64,000 nucleotides of DNA from positions 2,132,765 to 2,196,764 of the forward strand of contig JBBMNZ010000001.1 of the NCBI GenBank assembly GCA_037954325.1. The letters run 5' to 3'. Each line of letters starts with the position of its first letter. The stretch's first letter is position 1. This DNA comes from Fistularia commersonii. Taxonomy: Eukaryota; Chordata; Actinopteri; Syngnathiformes; Fistulariidae. Positions 35,339-46,805 of the stretch are shown piece by piece. A program made the translations under genes and the position numbers. The notes below the pieces were generated by a model that searched no databases, was not told the origin of the DNA, and saw only the letters and a list, made by a program, of their open reading frames with translations.

Positions 35339-38300
35339 GTCCGACTACATCAGAGCTGAAATTATTAAAAATATTTTTATATGTGTTTTTATGCTGTTTT
35401 TTCATCATAATGTGTTCGTCTTTTGCTCCCACATCTTTATTTCGGATTTATTTGTTTCCCATCTGATAATCTCGTGATTTGTTATCATAGAGGGTGTGTT
35501 TGTTTGTGTTTTCCATCCCCACAGTGTGTTATCAGGTGGCCATTCATTGCTATTATTGTGATTTTGCGTTTTAAGCCCCAAACATTTCGAGTGATAAACT
35601 TCCGGGATCACACTTTGGCTTGTTTTCAGGGTGTTGCTCCGTTCCAGAACCCGATATCTATCAGTTATCGAGCCGCGTTTGTGTTTTTCGCACGTTTCCC
35701 CCCCCCCCCGCCAGGTGAGGAGGTGTGCAGCAGCCCGGCGCCGGTGTGCTCCGTCAACCGTCTGCGCTGGGACCTGACCCCCGAGCAGATCCGCCAGCTC
35801 TCCGATGACGTCATCGCTAGGACCAAGAAGGTCTACGACGGCGTGGGCCGCCTGGACCTGGACAGCGTCACCTTCGCCAACACGCTCAAGGCCCTCGCCG
35901 ACATCGAGGTCGAGTACACCGGTCAGTGACGCGCCGGCTCCGATTCTCTAAGAGCGAATTCCGGCGCGCACGGGCACGCGTGCACGTGGTCCGAAGGTCC
36001 GTAAACGGAGAATGTCCCGACGCGCGACGGTGTTGTTACCAGAGCGGTTGAATAGACGTGGACCCCGCCGCCCCCTCCCAGGGGGGACCATGGCGACGTC
36101 CAGATATTTCTGTGCGCGCCGGGACAGTGAAGCTGAATGTGACGGGTCACATGGTCCCCCTTTTGTGAGGCGGGAAAGTCGCGAGTCAGCTGGTTAAAAA
36201 AAAAAAGGAAAAAAAGAAAAAGAGAGAGGAAAAAGGCGGCAGCTTCATCATCACTTTTAGTCAAACTGTCGAACCAGCAGCTGCTGCAACAAAGAGCGGG
36301 CGCTGCCGCTTCAGGACACATGTGGGTTGAAATGAACGCAAACCATCAGGAACCCTCCACGCACCCCCGACCCCCCCCCCCTCCCGGGAATCACCGATCA
36401 GGGTTAAGACGGAACTGAAGGCATCTTCCAAACCAGAGAGGTGTCAGATCAGATTCCCCGGAAAGTCATGGCCGTTAACCAGAAATCTTTCTCTTCTCCG
36501 AACCCCCCCTTTCCCGCTCCCAGTCCAGAGGAACATGCTGGACTTCCCGCAGCACGTGTCCCCCTGCAAGGACGTGAGAGCGGCGAGCACGGAGGCCGAC
36601 AAGCGTCTGTCGGAGTTCGACGTGGAGATGAGCATGAGGGAGGACGTCTACCAGAGGATCGTGGCCCTGGAGGTCAGCGACCCGTCTCGGAAACCTCAGA
36701 GGAACCGGGTCTACGTGGAGTTCCAGGGTTGTGGTCCTTATCGGTCTGGCTTGAGTGGTGCAGGACCTGTATGACCTTTCCAGTTTCTCCGTCTTTGCAC
36801 CTTTTTAACTCTTTGGTTCAGTCGTTTTCGGTTTCCCTGCCAGTGAGCCGAAGATGCGGTGGAAAAATAAAAGTGTACCGTAATTTCCCCGGACGATAAG
36901 CCGCGACTTTTTTCACGTAAAAATCGATGCGGCTAATATATGGACTTTTTTTTTTGGCTGGGGGGGGGGGGGGCGCTAACGAGCTTCACGCCGCTAAAAC
37001 ATTTATCCTCGTCGCATCGGACCGATGAAATGACCGGGAAATTCCGAATCCGTTCAACTCGGACACCGAAGAAGACGAGTCTGACAGTTTTCATGCGCAG
37101 GAGGAAGACCGAGATAGCGATCGGCTAGCCGGTGCGGCTTATATTGAGGTGCGCCCAATAGTCCGGAAATTACGGTACTTAGAGAATGTGACTTGGCAGG
37201 TAAGTGGTCAGTGACCGTTCAGAGGGAGTTCCTGGGCGTCGGAGGACTTTGACCACCTTGCAGTGGCTACGACTTTGGCGACAACCCCGCGACGATTGTT
37301 GTGCACTGGCAAGGAGTTTGACTTGTAGCGCGAAGCCCACGGCTATCGCACAATGCCAACAAGTTTGACGACTATTCTTGAACCGCCGGCAAGTAGTTTA
37401 ATGACCATCGTGCGACGACACCGAGTTTGACAACTATCGTGCAATGGCACTTTTGTGCGCGGACAGCTAGCTTGATGGCTATCCTTCAATGGCCACGACT
37501 ACCGTTCAATGGCAACGACTTTGACGATCGGTATCTATAGCGACGCCTTTGTGCCGGCGTCTTTTATGATGACTATCTTGCGATGGTAACAACTATCGGT
37601 CACTGGGGGCGAATTTGGCGACTAGCGTGCCACGGCAACCGGTTTTTATATTATTGTTTAATGGCAAATGATTGTTCAGAAGTCGTCCCCGATTGCAAGC
37701 CCCCGTCGGATGGCGGTCGATCCCGTATTCAGGTTCTGACTCTGGGTGTTTGTTTTGTCCGCAGAAGAAAACGGCGACGGACAGCCTCAGCGCAGAGTCC
37801 CATCGCTACATGGAGCGACTGATCAAACTGGGCCGGAGGAACGGCCTCCACCTTCCCCGGGAGACGCAAGAGGTGACGCTCATGGTTGAGACGCCCTTTA
37901 GATAGATGAGCCACGGCAGACCCGACAGACCCTGCCTGGTGGAACCCGACGCCGTCAGGGAGGAGCTTCGAGCTGTACTTCGACTCACGCAAGCTCTTAT
38001 TTTGTATCCCAGGAAGTCAAGAGCATCAAGAAGAAGCTGAGCACTCTGTGCATCGACTTCAACAAGAACCTGAACGAGGACACCACCACACTATCCTTCA
38101 GCAGGGACGAGCTTGGTGAGACACCCCCCGCCCACTGCTACCACCTAACGCACACACACACACACACACACCCCTCATCTCCTCGTTGGCTTCAGGCGGC
38201 ATGCCGGAGGACTTCCTGAGCTCCCTGGAGAAGGATGGCGAGAAGCTGAAGGTCACCCTCAAGTATCCTCACTATTTCCCCACCATGAAGAAGTGCTTTG

Positions 38301-40670
38301 TCCCCGAGACGCGCCGGAAACTGGAGGAGGCCTTCAACTCCCGCTGCAAGGAGGTGAGAGCCGACTCTCACCGGACGGAGAGACAATTCCGCCGTAAGCC
38401 TCCGGGTATCTGGAGTCCCGGAGGATCGGATCGCCTGAGCGTGACTGTGTTTGTGAGCAGGAGAACTCGTCCATCCTGAAGGAGCTGCTGGAGCTCCGGG
38501 CCAGGAAGAGCTCCCTGCTGGGCTTCCCCACCCACGCCGACTTCGTGCTGGAGATGAACATGGCCAAGTCTGCCAGGAAGGTGGCCTTCTTTCTGGGTGA
38601 GGGAGTGAGATAGCGCCCGGGGTGAGGCGGGTAGCGGGTGAAACCGTGGTCTGTAACCCACTCGTTGTGTTTCAGAGGAACTCGCCCGTAAGCTGAAACC
38701 TTTGGGAGATGAAGAGCGATCGGTCATCCTCAAGCTGAAGGAAAAGGAGTGTCAGAAGAGAGGACTGCCTTTCAACGGGGAGCTGCAGGCCGGGGACACC
38801 CGCTACTTCATGACCCAGGTCTGGACCCAGAGCGCCATCGGATCCTCCAGGCAGGCGTCCTGAAGGTCTGCTGCCGTCCGCTGCAATTTAGAAAACAACA
38901 ACAAAACAAGCCAAAAAAAAAAAAAAAAGCATACAAGTCAAGCCCCTACGGTTCAGTCGTTCGTTAAGCACCGGAGACGGAGAACCCAGAGAGGAGAAAA
39001 CGAAGAGGACAGTGGAATCACTTGGTTAGCTGATAGAGAACTCCACCTTCAAAATCCCCATCGTCCGAAAAGGAGCCAAAACCTCAAGAAATTGTTCCCA
39101 AATCGGTCTCTAGCGGAACGTCCACCGCAAATGACGGTATGTCCCCCCCCCCTCCCCCGGCAGGTGGAGGAAACCCAGTATGCCGTGGACCAGAACCAGC
39201 TGAAGGAGTACTTCCCCATGGAGGTGGTGACCCGCGGGCTGCTGGACATCTACCAGGAGCTACTGGGCCTCACCTTCGAGCGCGTGGATGGCGCCGACGC
39301 CTGGCACCCCGACGTGTCCCTGTACACGGTGAAAGACCGGGCCCAGGGCCACATGGTGGGCCAGTTCTACCTGGACCTGTACCCCAGGTGAGCCCGACAC
39401 CAACGTGAAGGGCGTGCGCGTAGGGCGGGGAAACTCGCCGAAGCTGACCGCGGCGTCGCCGCCGTATCTCTTCCCGCAGGGAGGGGAAGTACGGCCACGC
39501 CGCCTGCTTCGGCCTGCAGCCCGGCTGCCTGCTGCCGGACGGCTCGCGTCAGATGTCGGTGGCGGCCATGGTGGCCAACTTCAGCAAGCCCACCGCCGAC
39601 GCGCCCTCGCTGCTGCAGCACGACGAGGTGGAGACCTACTTCCACGAGTTCGGCCACGTCATGCACCAGCTCTGCGCCGAGGTCAGCCGCCCCGAACGGC
39701 GATCCGAATAAATCCAGTATCTCGGCGAACGGATCATCCGGCGTAACGCTTCGGGTGTCCGGTCGGTGACGCTCTGTTGCCGTGGTTACAGGCCGACTAC
39801 GCCATGTTCAGCGGCACTCACGTGGAGCGGGACTTCGTGGAGGCGCCGTCCCAGATGCTGGAGAACTGGGTCTGGGAGAAGGAGCCTCTGCTGAGGATGT
39901 CACGCCATTACAAGACCGGCGCCGCCATCCCCGACCAGCTGCTGGACAAGCTCATCAAGTCCCGCCTCGCCAACACGGGTGGGCGGCGCCGCCAATACGA
40001 CTCTCGGAAAGAAGATCCCACAAACATCACCCGCGTGTGTGTGTGTGTGTGTGTGTGTGTTGCAGGTCTGTTCAACCTCAGGCAGATCGTTCTGGCCAAA
40101 GTGGACCAGGTTCTCCACAGCAGGACGGGTCTGGACCCGGCCCAGGAGTACGCCCGGCTCTGTCAGGAGATCCTGGAGATCCCGGCGTCCCCAGGTGCGA
40201 CTCCACGCCGCCAAAAGCTGCGCTGACAATCTTGGGTGGTGTGTGTGTGTGTGTGTGTGTGTGACCGTGCTTGTCATCGGCGGCTGCAGGAACCAACATG
40301 CCCGCCACCTTCGGCCACCTGGCGGGCGGCTACGACGCCCAGTACTACGGCTACCTGTGGAGCGAGGTCTTCTCCATGGACATGTTCTACGCTCGATTCA
40401 AGACGGAGGGGATCATGAACCCCAAGGTGCCGCAACCCCCAACATGGCTGACACCTTCGGGGGCTCACAGTGAGGTCGCTAAAAGTGTGTGTGTGTGTGT
40501 GTGTTCAGGTGGGTCTAGACTACAGGAGGTGCATCCTGCGGCCCGGCGGCTCCCTGGATGCCTCGGACATCCTCAGGAAGTTCCTCGGGCGGGAGCCCAA
40601 GCAAGAAGCCTTCCTCTTGAGCAAAGGGCTGACAGTGGAGCTGGGCGCTGGAACGCCGTGTCCCTGCTGA
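34681..40670 (+). CDS. thop1: Thimet oligopeptidase (THOP1)
   Basis: Cytosolic zinc endopeptidase of family M3 that trims peptides up to about 17 residues, including neuropeptides and proteasome products. Fourteen coding exons: 34681-34693, 35715-35921, 36524-36672, 37765-37872, 38013-38115, 38196-38353, 38461-38596, 38676-38818, 39164-39387, 39480-39681, 39792-39978, 40066-40194, 40290-40426 and 40509-40670; all in phase, 685 residues (human 689). Seen: the zinc motif HEFGH near residue 469, the third zinc ligand region DFVEAPSQMLENW, and the substrate-side GHLAGGYDAQYYGYLWSE segment. The first exon has only 13 coding bases. Exon 8 uses a weak GTCTGG donor. The last exon and adjoining intron are the left end of the duplicated segment downstream. 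AATAAA at 40,754. Confidence 0.97.
34694..35714. other. thop1 intron 1
   Basis: No exon is seen. It holds a short CCACCGGG-based repeat (35,105-35,230: TCCGGTACCACCGGGCAACC type, four units of about 35 bp) and the long TG/GA microsatellite. Confidence 0.5.
35236..35338. repeat. (TG)n(AG)n compound microsatellite
   Basis: About 38 TG units followed by about 10 AG units; the longest simple repeat in the window. Confidence 0.95.
36876..37178. mobile_element. MITE with inverted ends in thop1 intron 3
   Basis: Left end TACCGTAATTTCCCCGGACG then ATAAGCCGC; right end GCGGCTTATATTG... and TCCGGAAATTACGGTA. The ends are inverted copies about 300 bp apart. The interior has a G run and no transposase frame. 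The end type TACGGTAATTTCCGGACTAT is a widespread vertebrate repeat; its superfamily is not decided here. Confidence 0.75.
37200..37665. repeat. Degenerate GACTATCGTGCAATGGCAAC minisatellite
   Basis: Intron 3 of thop1, next to the MITE. Imperfect units of roughly 30-45 bp built on ACTATCGTGCAATGGC and AACGACTTTGACGA; variants start near 37,265, 37,335, 37,430, 37,500 and 37,570. Confidence 0.6.
40033..40060. repeat. (TG)n at the thop1 exon 12 acceptor
   Basis: The TG run takes the place of the polypyrimidine tract and ends 5 bp before the exon 12 splice site. The same is seen before exon 14 (40,484-40,505). A further TG run lies at 40,237-40,262. Confidence 0.9.
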
Positions 40671-40753
40671 CCAATCGCGGCGCACCGTCAGGCTCCTCCC
40701 ACCTCCCGAAAGGACCGAGGGCCTCTGGGAGATTTTGTCTGCGGCGGCGGAGA

Positions 40754-40759
40754 AATAAA
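40754..40759 (+). terminator. Poly(A) signal of thop1
   Basis: AATAAA, 84 bp after the stop codon. Confidence 0.75.
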
Positions 40760-41529
40760 AACCACCTGAGGCAAAGAATGTGGCCCGCGTCCTCCTTCCT
40801 TTGCACGATCTTGCGTACAAATATAAACCCGGGGGGGGGGGGGGTCGCCTTCGTGGACTCGGATGCGGCGATGTCTCATAAAAGGGGCGGGGCTTCTGGC
40901 GTCACGCGGTTAACGATTATCGATTTTCCTGCACCTGAGGCGGAGGAGGTCAATAATGGCGACGGTGGAGGTTTTACAACGTGTCATGTGATGCAGCGGT
41001 GACATCACACAAGGTGGACTCCACAATTCCTCATCCTACATACGTGTTCTTGACTAGACATGTACTTCTCCTCCGACCCCTCAAGAATGCTAACTCCTCC
41101 CCCGGTTATGAGGTATGATTGACACCTCACTCGGTCCAGTAAGGACGGCCTTTTTTGTTGCACGATTAACAAGCCTCTCTAGCCACTCTCCCGCCTTTTA
41201 TCGCACACGTGAGCGTTTGAAAACAAAGCCCCCGTTTGTTTTCCTTATCTTAAGAGTTGGGAAGTGAGGAGAGACGGAGACAAAATAAGAGGTCGCGTTC
41301 GGGAAAAGACGTTTCCTTGTTGTGCCTTTTTGGAAGGAGGGGTCTGAAAGGGTTAATGCAGCGGTGAAACTCGAGCTGCTTCGAGACCAGAGTCCACTTA
41401 TTGTTTGAAGGCGGGAAGTGCGGAGGCAAAGAGCAGAGGGGGAAGCACTTTCCAGATACCGAAACAGAAAATGAACTTCGACTCGACTGTGACATCGATT
41501 GCTAATTGTTAGTTTCAGCCGGCCGGGCG
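40760..41529 (+). promoter_or_regulatory. 5' region of SAMD9-like gene 1
   Basis: Sequence between thop1 and SAMD9-like gene 1, about 770 bp. A good acceptor (GTTAGTTTCAG, about 41,518) just before the start codon points to a non-coding first exon upstream. The counterpart in copy 2 has 50-60 bp here that copy 1 lacks (48,753-48,811), just where a leader exon might be. No interferon response element is clear enough to claim. Confidence 0.4.
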
Positions 41530-44500
41530 ATGAGACGCTCGGGACGCCGGCTCCCGCCTCGGCTGGAGGACTGGAGCCCCCAGGATGTCGGATGGTGGCT
41601 GGAGACGGAGATGAACATCCCTGCTGAGTGCGCAGAGAGGTTTTCCAGTCAAGACGTATCAGGGATATGCCTGGTGGAGTACCAGAAGAACGACCTCAGG
41701 GAGATGGGCATATCGCACGGCCCGGCCGTGAGGATCGTCGCGGAAATCGCTCGGCGGAGAAGCAAACCGGCGGCCGAGGGACCCGAGACCGAGGCGGATC
41801 CCCGTCCGGAGCCACGCGGGGGACCTGTTGAAGACGGCGGCGATGCGCAGGATGAGGAGGCGGCTCCGGGTTCTTGGAAAATGCAGAAAAAACAGAAAAA
41901 AAAGGGAAAAGTCTTTCCGTCTGGCAGGAAAGATAAGGTAAGCGGGAAGTTTCCGAGAAAACTTCGGTATTCGGAATTTAAAATCTGATCATCAGAGGAG
42001 GTCTGGAGTTAGTCAGCTAGCTAGCTACCACCGCACGTTAGCAAAGATGCCGATGTAGCCGAGACGGAGACGGGATTCACCCGGGGTGAGTGTGTTGGCG
42101 GTGCTAAGCTAACCTAAGTTAACAGGGTGTTGATTGAGAGCGGTAAAAGAGAAGTAGGTCCGTCGGTGGTGGTGTGTGACCCGGTTGGCTGGATGAGATT
42201 GAGGAGGTCCCGTGTCTGAGCCCGGGGGGACCCGGTCCAGGAAGGTCCGATGCCGCTCCGGACGACGGTTCTTGACTGCCCGGGTCGTTTGTTTTTGTTG
42301 ACGTCCAGATGTTTCTCCCGCAGACCAAAGCCCCGGCCGCCGCGTCCCTGCCGATCAAGGACGCCCTGGACGATCTGTCCGAGAGAGGTTTGAAGGATTT
42401 TATTTTCACCTTGCGAGAATTCAGCAAGAAGCAAGGTCCGATCATCCCCAAGGGAAAGTTGGAGGGCAGGGACCCCGTAGACATGGCCGAGATCCTCACG
42501 AATCACTACGGCAACCAGAGAGCGTTGGAAGTCACGCGTGACGTCCTGGTCGAGATCAACCAGCGGCCACAGGCAGATGTGCTGCAGGACTTCCTGGGTG
42601 AGAGCTTCTCAGAACCCCAGGGAACCTCATGTTAGGCTACCGGGTGAAAAACACCCGGTAGCCTAATTGAAGACTCCGAATTAGCTTCGGGATGATGGAC
42701 AGAAGGCCCGTCGTGAGCCGTGATTGGCTCAATCAAGTCAATGTTCTAGTATTTCATCGTTGTTTCATTGTTGTCGCGTTTGTTTGCCGACCCGTCCTTT
42801 GTCGTCCTCTGTGGCTGCAGATGGGAGTCCACCGCAGCAGCAACCCGGACAGTCGGTGCTGAAAGAGGCCTCCCAGGGCGACAAGCTGAAGAACCTGCTG
42901 ACTTGCGGCGGCAACACGCTCGACGGCTACGACAAGTTTGTGGTGGTGGTCAACAGGAGCCGCGAGGGGCAGGTGGAGCACCTGGACTTCCTGAGTAAAC
43001 TGAAACTGTTGTGCGTGTTGGACTTCGACCCCAACTCCAATTGCCCCGGGGGTTTGTGCGAGTCCTTCAACAAGTCGAGGGTGGCCAATCTTCACGTACC
43101 CCCGCAATACCAAGGACGGATCGACCACGTGATCAACAACCTGAACCTCCACACGGACCAGACCAGCTGGGTGTTCTGCAACGGCCGACGGGACCTGGGC
43201 AGGGACTCCGACGAGGAGTTGGACTTCAAGACGTGGTGGAGAAAGTCCAGCCGGGATGTGGAGCAGGTGGTTTCGGTCATTTGCCGTCCCGAGGTGCTTC
43301 TCCACGGAAGGAAACTGATCGTTTTCCTGTTGCTGTCGCCCGTGGAAACCGAGAAGGACCCGATGTTCGAGATCTTCAAGTCGTTCCTGAGGCACACCGA
43401 GGAGGAGCAGATCGTACACATCTGCGAATCCCGGAGCACCTTCGCCAAATGGAGCGACTTGATACGAGAGAAGTGCGAGTGCGACATTCAGCCTCGATCG
43501 CTGTACGAGCTGAACCTCAGCCAGGTCAACGGCACCGTCGCCGAGCTCGGGGGGTTCAAGTCCTCCGAGCGGCTGCTCCCCTCGTCCGACTTCACCACCG
43601 TCGTCCTGAAGCAGAGGGACGAAAACCTGATGACAGCATTGGACGTTTTGTGCGTGAACCAGTGCCAGAACCGACCCGAGGAGGACAGCCAGGACTTCCG
43701 CGGCTTTCGGATCAAGGTGGAGGAGGAGTTCTACCGCGGCGGGAGGGTCAAATGGTGGAACTTCTACTTCTGCGAGAAGTACGACAAGGAGCCGTTCGTC
43801 AAGAGGGACAAGTACGAGAAGGTGCGGAGCTTGATTCGCGCTCAGCAGCACGACCATAACGACGCCTGCGTCTTGCTGAACTTCTTCCACCACCCCGGCT
43901 GCGGCGGCTCCACGCTGGCCATGCACGTCATGTGGGACCTTCGCTGTGAGTTCCGCTGCGCCGTCCTCAAAGAAAGCAAGCTGCCCAAGGAGGAGATCGC
44001 CGCGCAGGTCGTCAAGCTCATGACGCTGGAGACCAACAAGGCCATGCCGGTGCTGCTGCTCCTCGACATCACGAAGGAATCGAAGAATCCCGACGACTTG
44101 CTGAGCTGCATCCGCCGGGCGTCGGAGGACTTCTGCAGCGTCGACGAAAACAACGCCGGGTCCTGCAAGGTCATCATCCTGAACTGCGTGCGCTCCCACT
44201 GTCCGAGAGAAGAGTACCTCCGACAGAACGCCATGCGGTCGCAGTTCATGACCGCCTCCTTGACGCCGGCAGAACAGCAGGGGTTTGAAAAGAAACTCAA
44301 AGACCTCCAAGAAAGCCACGCCATGCCGGAGAACTTTTACGCCTTCATGATCATGAAGAATAATTTCGACCCGAAGTACATCGACGACCTGGCCTGTTAC
44401 GTGCTGGAGAAGTTCGATCGTTCCGGGAAGGACGGGAAGCTGATCTCCTTCCTGGCGTTGCTGAACACCTACGTGGCCGACTCGCAGTTCGCCCTCTCGC

Positions 44501-46455
44501 TCTGCGAGGACTTCTTCGGGATAAAAATCATAAACTGGGGCACGGCTAGCGTGATGACGGAAATGAAGACGTACTCCAACATCCTGATCGTGGAACGAGT
44601 GGAAAACTGGGGAGGGTACAAAGGCCTCCGGATCCTCCATCACACCATTGCCGCCGCCTGCCTGGAAGAGCTGGAGAGAAGTCACTTCCTGAAAGACAGC
44701 GAAATCACCACGGAGCTGCTTCATTACGACCTTTTCTTCAGCGACGGGGTCGTCAAGAACCAACTCATGCTCTCCATCGAGCGGATGCTGATTTTGAGGC
44801 AGCGGAAGCAAGACAGCGACGAGAGAGAGACCTTCTCGCCGTTCATCGACAAGATCCATAACCGGCAGGGACAGCAAGTTGTCCAGGATATCTTTGAGAA
44901 GGCCTCCTCCAGGTTCCTCTCCAGCGCCTCCATTCCCCAGGCGCTCGCCCGCTACCTGTACATCCACGTGCGGGACTTTCCCAAGGCGCTGAAATGGGCC
45001 GAGAAGGCCAAGGCGATCAAAGAAAACCCCTACACGGTGGACACCATCGGACAGGTTTATAAAAGCCACCTGAGGTCCAACATGGACCGGGAGAAGCAGC
45101 AGCAGCTGTCGCCGAGCCCCGAGGGCTTGGACGCCAACCTCAAGCTCGCCAACGGCGGCATGACGGCCTTCCGGCGGGCCCAGGAGCAGTCGGAGATGGA
45201 AGAGCCTCGGGGCGACAAGGACGACAAGGACAAAGACGACGACGACGACGACTCCGGCGACTTCCCCAAAAAGACCTACAACGTTTACGGCTACGTGCGC
45301 ATGCTCGACATCGCTTTCCTCGTCTTCGAGATACTGGGCAGGCTGCCGTTCTTCGAGGAGCGCGATCCCATCAAAAAGCAATACCTGAGGAACTTCCTGA
45401 AGAAAAAGATGCCCGTCGCCAGCGTGCACAAGGACGAGAGCGACGAGAACGCCGGGTACGACGAGGTCATCGGGAAACACCAGGCGTTCCTCCACGCCCT
45501 GAGGACCAAGGTCAAGGAAACGTTCGACTTCCTGGATTGTTACTTCACGTACATCAAGGGCAACTCCGAGTTCGACATCATGAACCACAAAACCGTCTGT
45601 ACGTACTACAAGAAGTACGTCGACCTGTTCTGCACCACGCAAGAGACGATCAAGAAGGCGAAAGAATCCAACCCCAACCTGAACCTGAGCATGGACATCG
45701 ACGAGCGTTGGGAGTATCTGGAGAGGAACCAAGCGGACACCTTCTCCGGTATCCTCCAGCATCTAGACAAATCTGCCGAGGAGATGGAGAAGGTCATCGC
45801 ATGTTACGCCTTCCTGCTTCAGAAGAACAAGTATAACGTACGAATCAAGATTTTCTACATCTTGTCGAATGTCGTTCTCCACAATCTGAACCCAAAGTCC
45901 AGGCAGGTGAAGGACTACCGCTACCTTTCTCCCCTGATGTCGGAAACCTTGCAAGAAGTCGGCCACTCTCATCGATTCCCGGACCCGTACTACCTGGCCG
46001 TGCTTTGGTTCTGGCCTCCTTGTGAGGGGGACGCTCAAATCTTGACCTACGTGAAAGCCATCCAGACCTCGTCCCACAGGCACATGTCCAAGCTCTTCTA
46101 CAAGCGAAGCACCATCGCTCACCTTTACTTGGGGAAGGAGGAGGGACTCAAGAGGCTCGTGTCCAAACCCAACCTGGATAAGTATTTCCTCCCGAAGATG
46201 CCTCGTGACAAGCTGGCCGAGCTGTGGAAGAACGGGGACATCTTCAAGGAGCCGGCGATCTGCAGCCGCCTGCTCAGAGTCCCCGGGATGGTGGATCAGG
46301 GAAAGGTGTTCGCCATCTACGAAAGGCTGAAGATCGAGGTGCGTCCGGCCCGCATTTGGATCAGGAGCGGCTTCAGCATGGAGAAGATCTCCTTTTTCCT
46401 GGGGTTCGCCGTGAACGGGCCCCTCGCGTACGACATTAAGTACGAAAGCGCCTGA
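41530..46455 (+). CDS. SAMD9/SAMD9L-like protein with SAM and PYRIN domains, copy 1
   Basis: Predicted cytosolic innate immune protein of 1,438 residues. Exons: 41530-41937, 42324-42597 (acceptor at 42309 also possible, in phase) and 42821-46455. Seen: SAM domain at about residues 12-78 (LEDWSPQDVGWWLE, LVEYQKNDLREMGI); PYRIN-type death fold at 150-225 (ALDDLSERGLKDFIFTLREF, IIPKGKLEGRDPVDMAEIL); then the SAMD9 core with a SIR2-like region (KFVVVVNRS, LLCVLDFDPNS, TSWVFCNGRRD), a Walker A GCGGST near 587, Walker B LLLLDI near 643, TPR-like helices near 960-990, an acidic run near 1030, and an OB-like C-terminus (IWIRSGFSMEKISFFLGFAV). Human SAMD9 has an AlbA_2-like domain between SAM and SIR2; here a PYRIN stands there. 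Human SAMD9/9L restrict poxviruses and growth; a role here is inferred. AATAAA at 46,681. Confidence 0.92.
42634..42666 (+). other. Perfect 14-bp hairpin in SAMD9-like intron 2, copy 1
   Basis: TAGGCTACCGGGTG, loop AAAAA, then the exact reverse complement. It lies 37 bp after the exon 2 donor. Its first bases overlap the TAG that would end a SAM-PYRIN protein if the intron were kept. An identical hairpin occurs in copy 2. Confidence 0.8.
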
Positions 46456-46680
46456 TCTGAAACTCCCGAGAAAAGATCCTTGCGAGAGAAACTCGGGCCA
46501 TTATGAACAAACTCCGATCCAAAAAGGGACCAAAAAAAAGGGTCTGGGAACAGTGGACTCGTCAGGTTCTGTCATTTTATATCACTGAAAAAACTACTGT
46601 CCGGAGTCGTCTTTTCAGTCGTCTTTTTTGGCGTATTCTCGTGCCGTTGGTAGTTCTGGAACGTCCCGTCTCTGCGTGTA

Positions 46681-46686
46681 AATAAA
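46681..46686 (+). terminator. Poly(A) signal of SAMD9-like gene 1
   Basis: AATAAA, 226 bp after the stop codon. It faces the minus-strand AATAAA of the lectin exons at 46,802-46,807. Confidence 0.7.
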
Positions 46687-46805
46687 ACATTGTCTCCTCA
46701 AAGCATCGACTTATCTTTTGTTTTATTTTGAAAGTCCACCGCTGCCGTCTGGTGGCCCAGGGTGGTAAGCTAGCCGTAGTTTTCGTGAAAGCGTTTCAGA
46801 TTTTA

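Noticed and set aside
42754..45762. A 1,002-codon antisense open frame through the SAMD9-like core exon (again at 50,268-53,276)
   Set aside because: It mirrors a long GC-rich sense exon with few TTA/CTA/TCA codons. The translation has no recognisable domain, and its presence in both copies only reflects their near identity.
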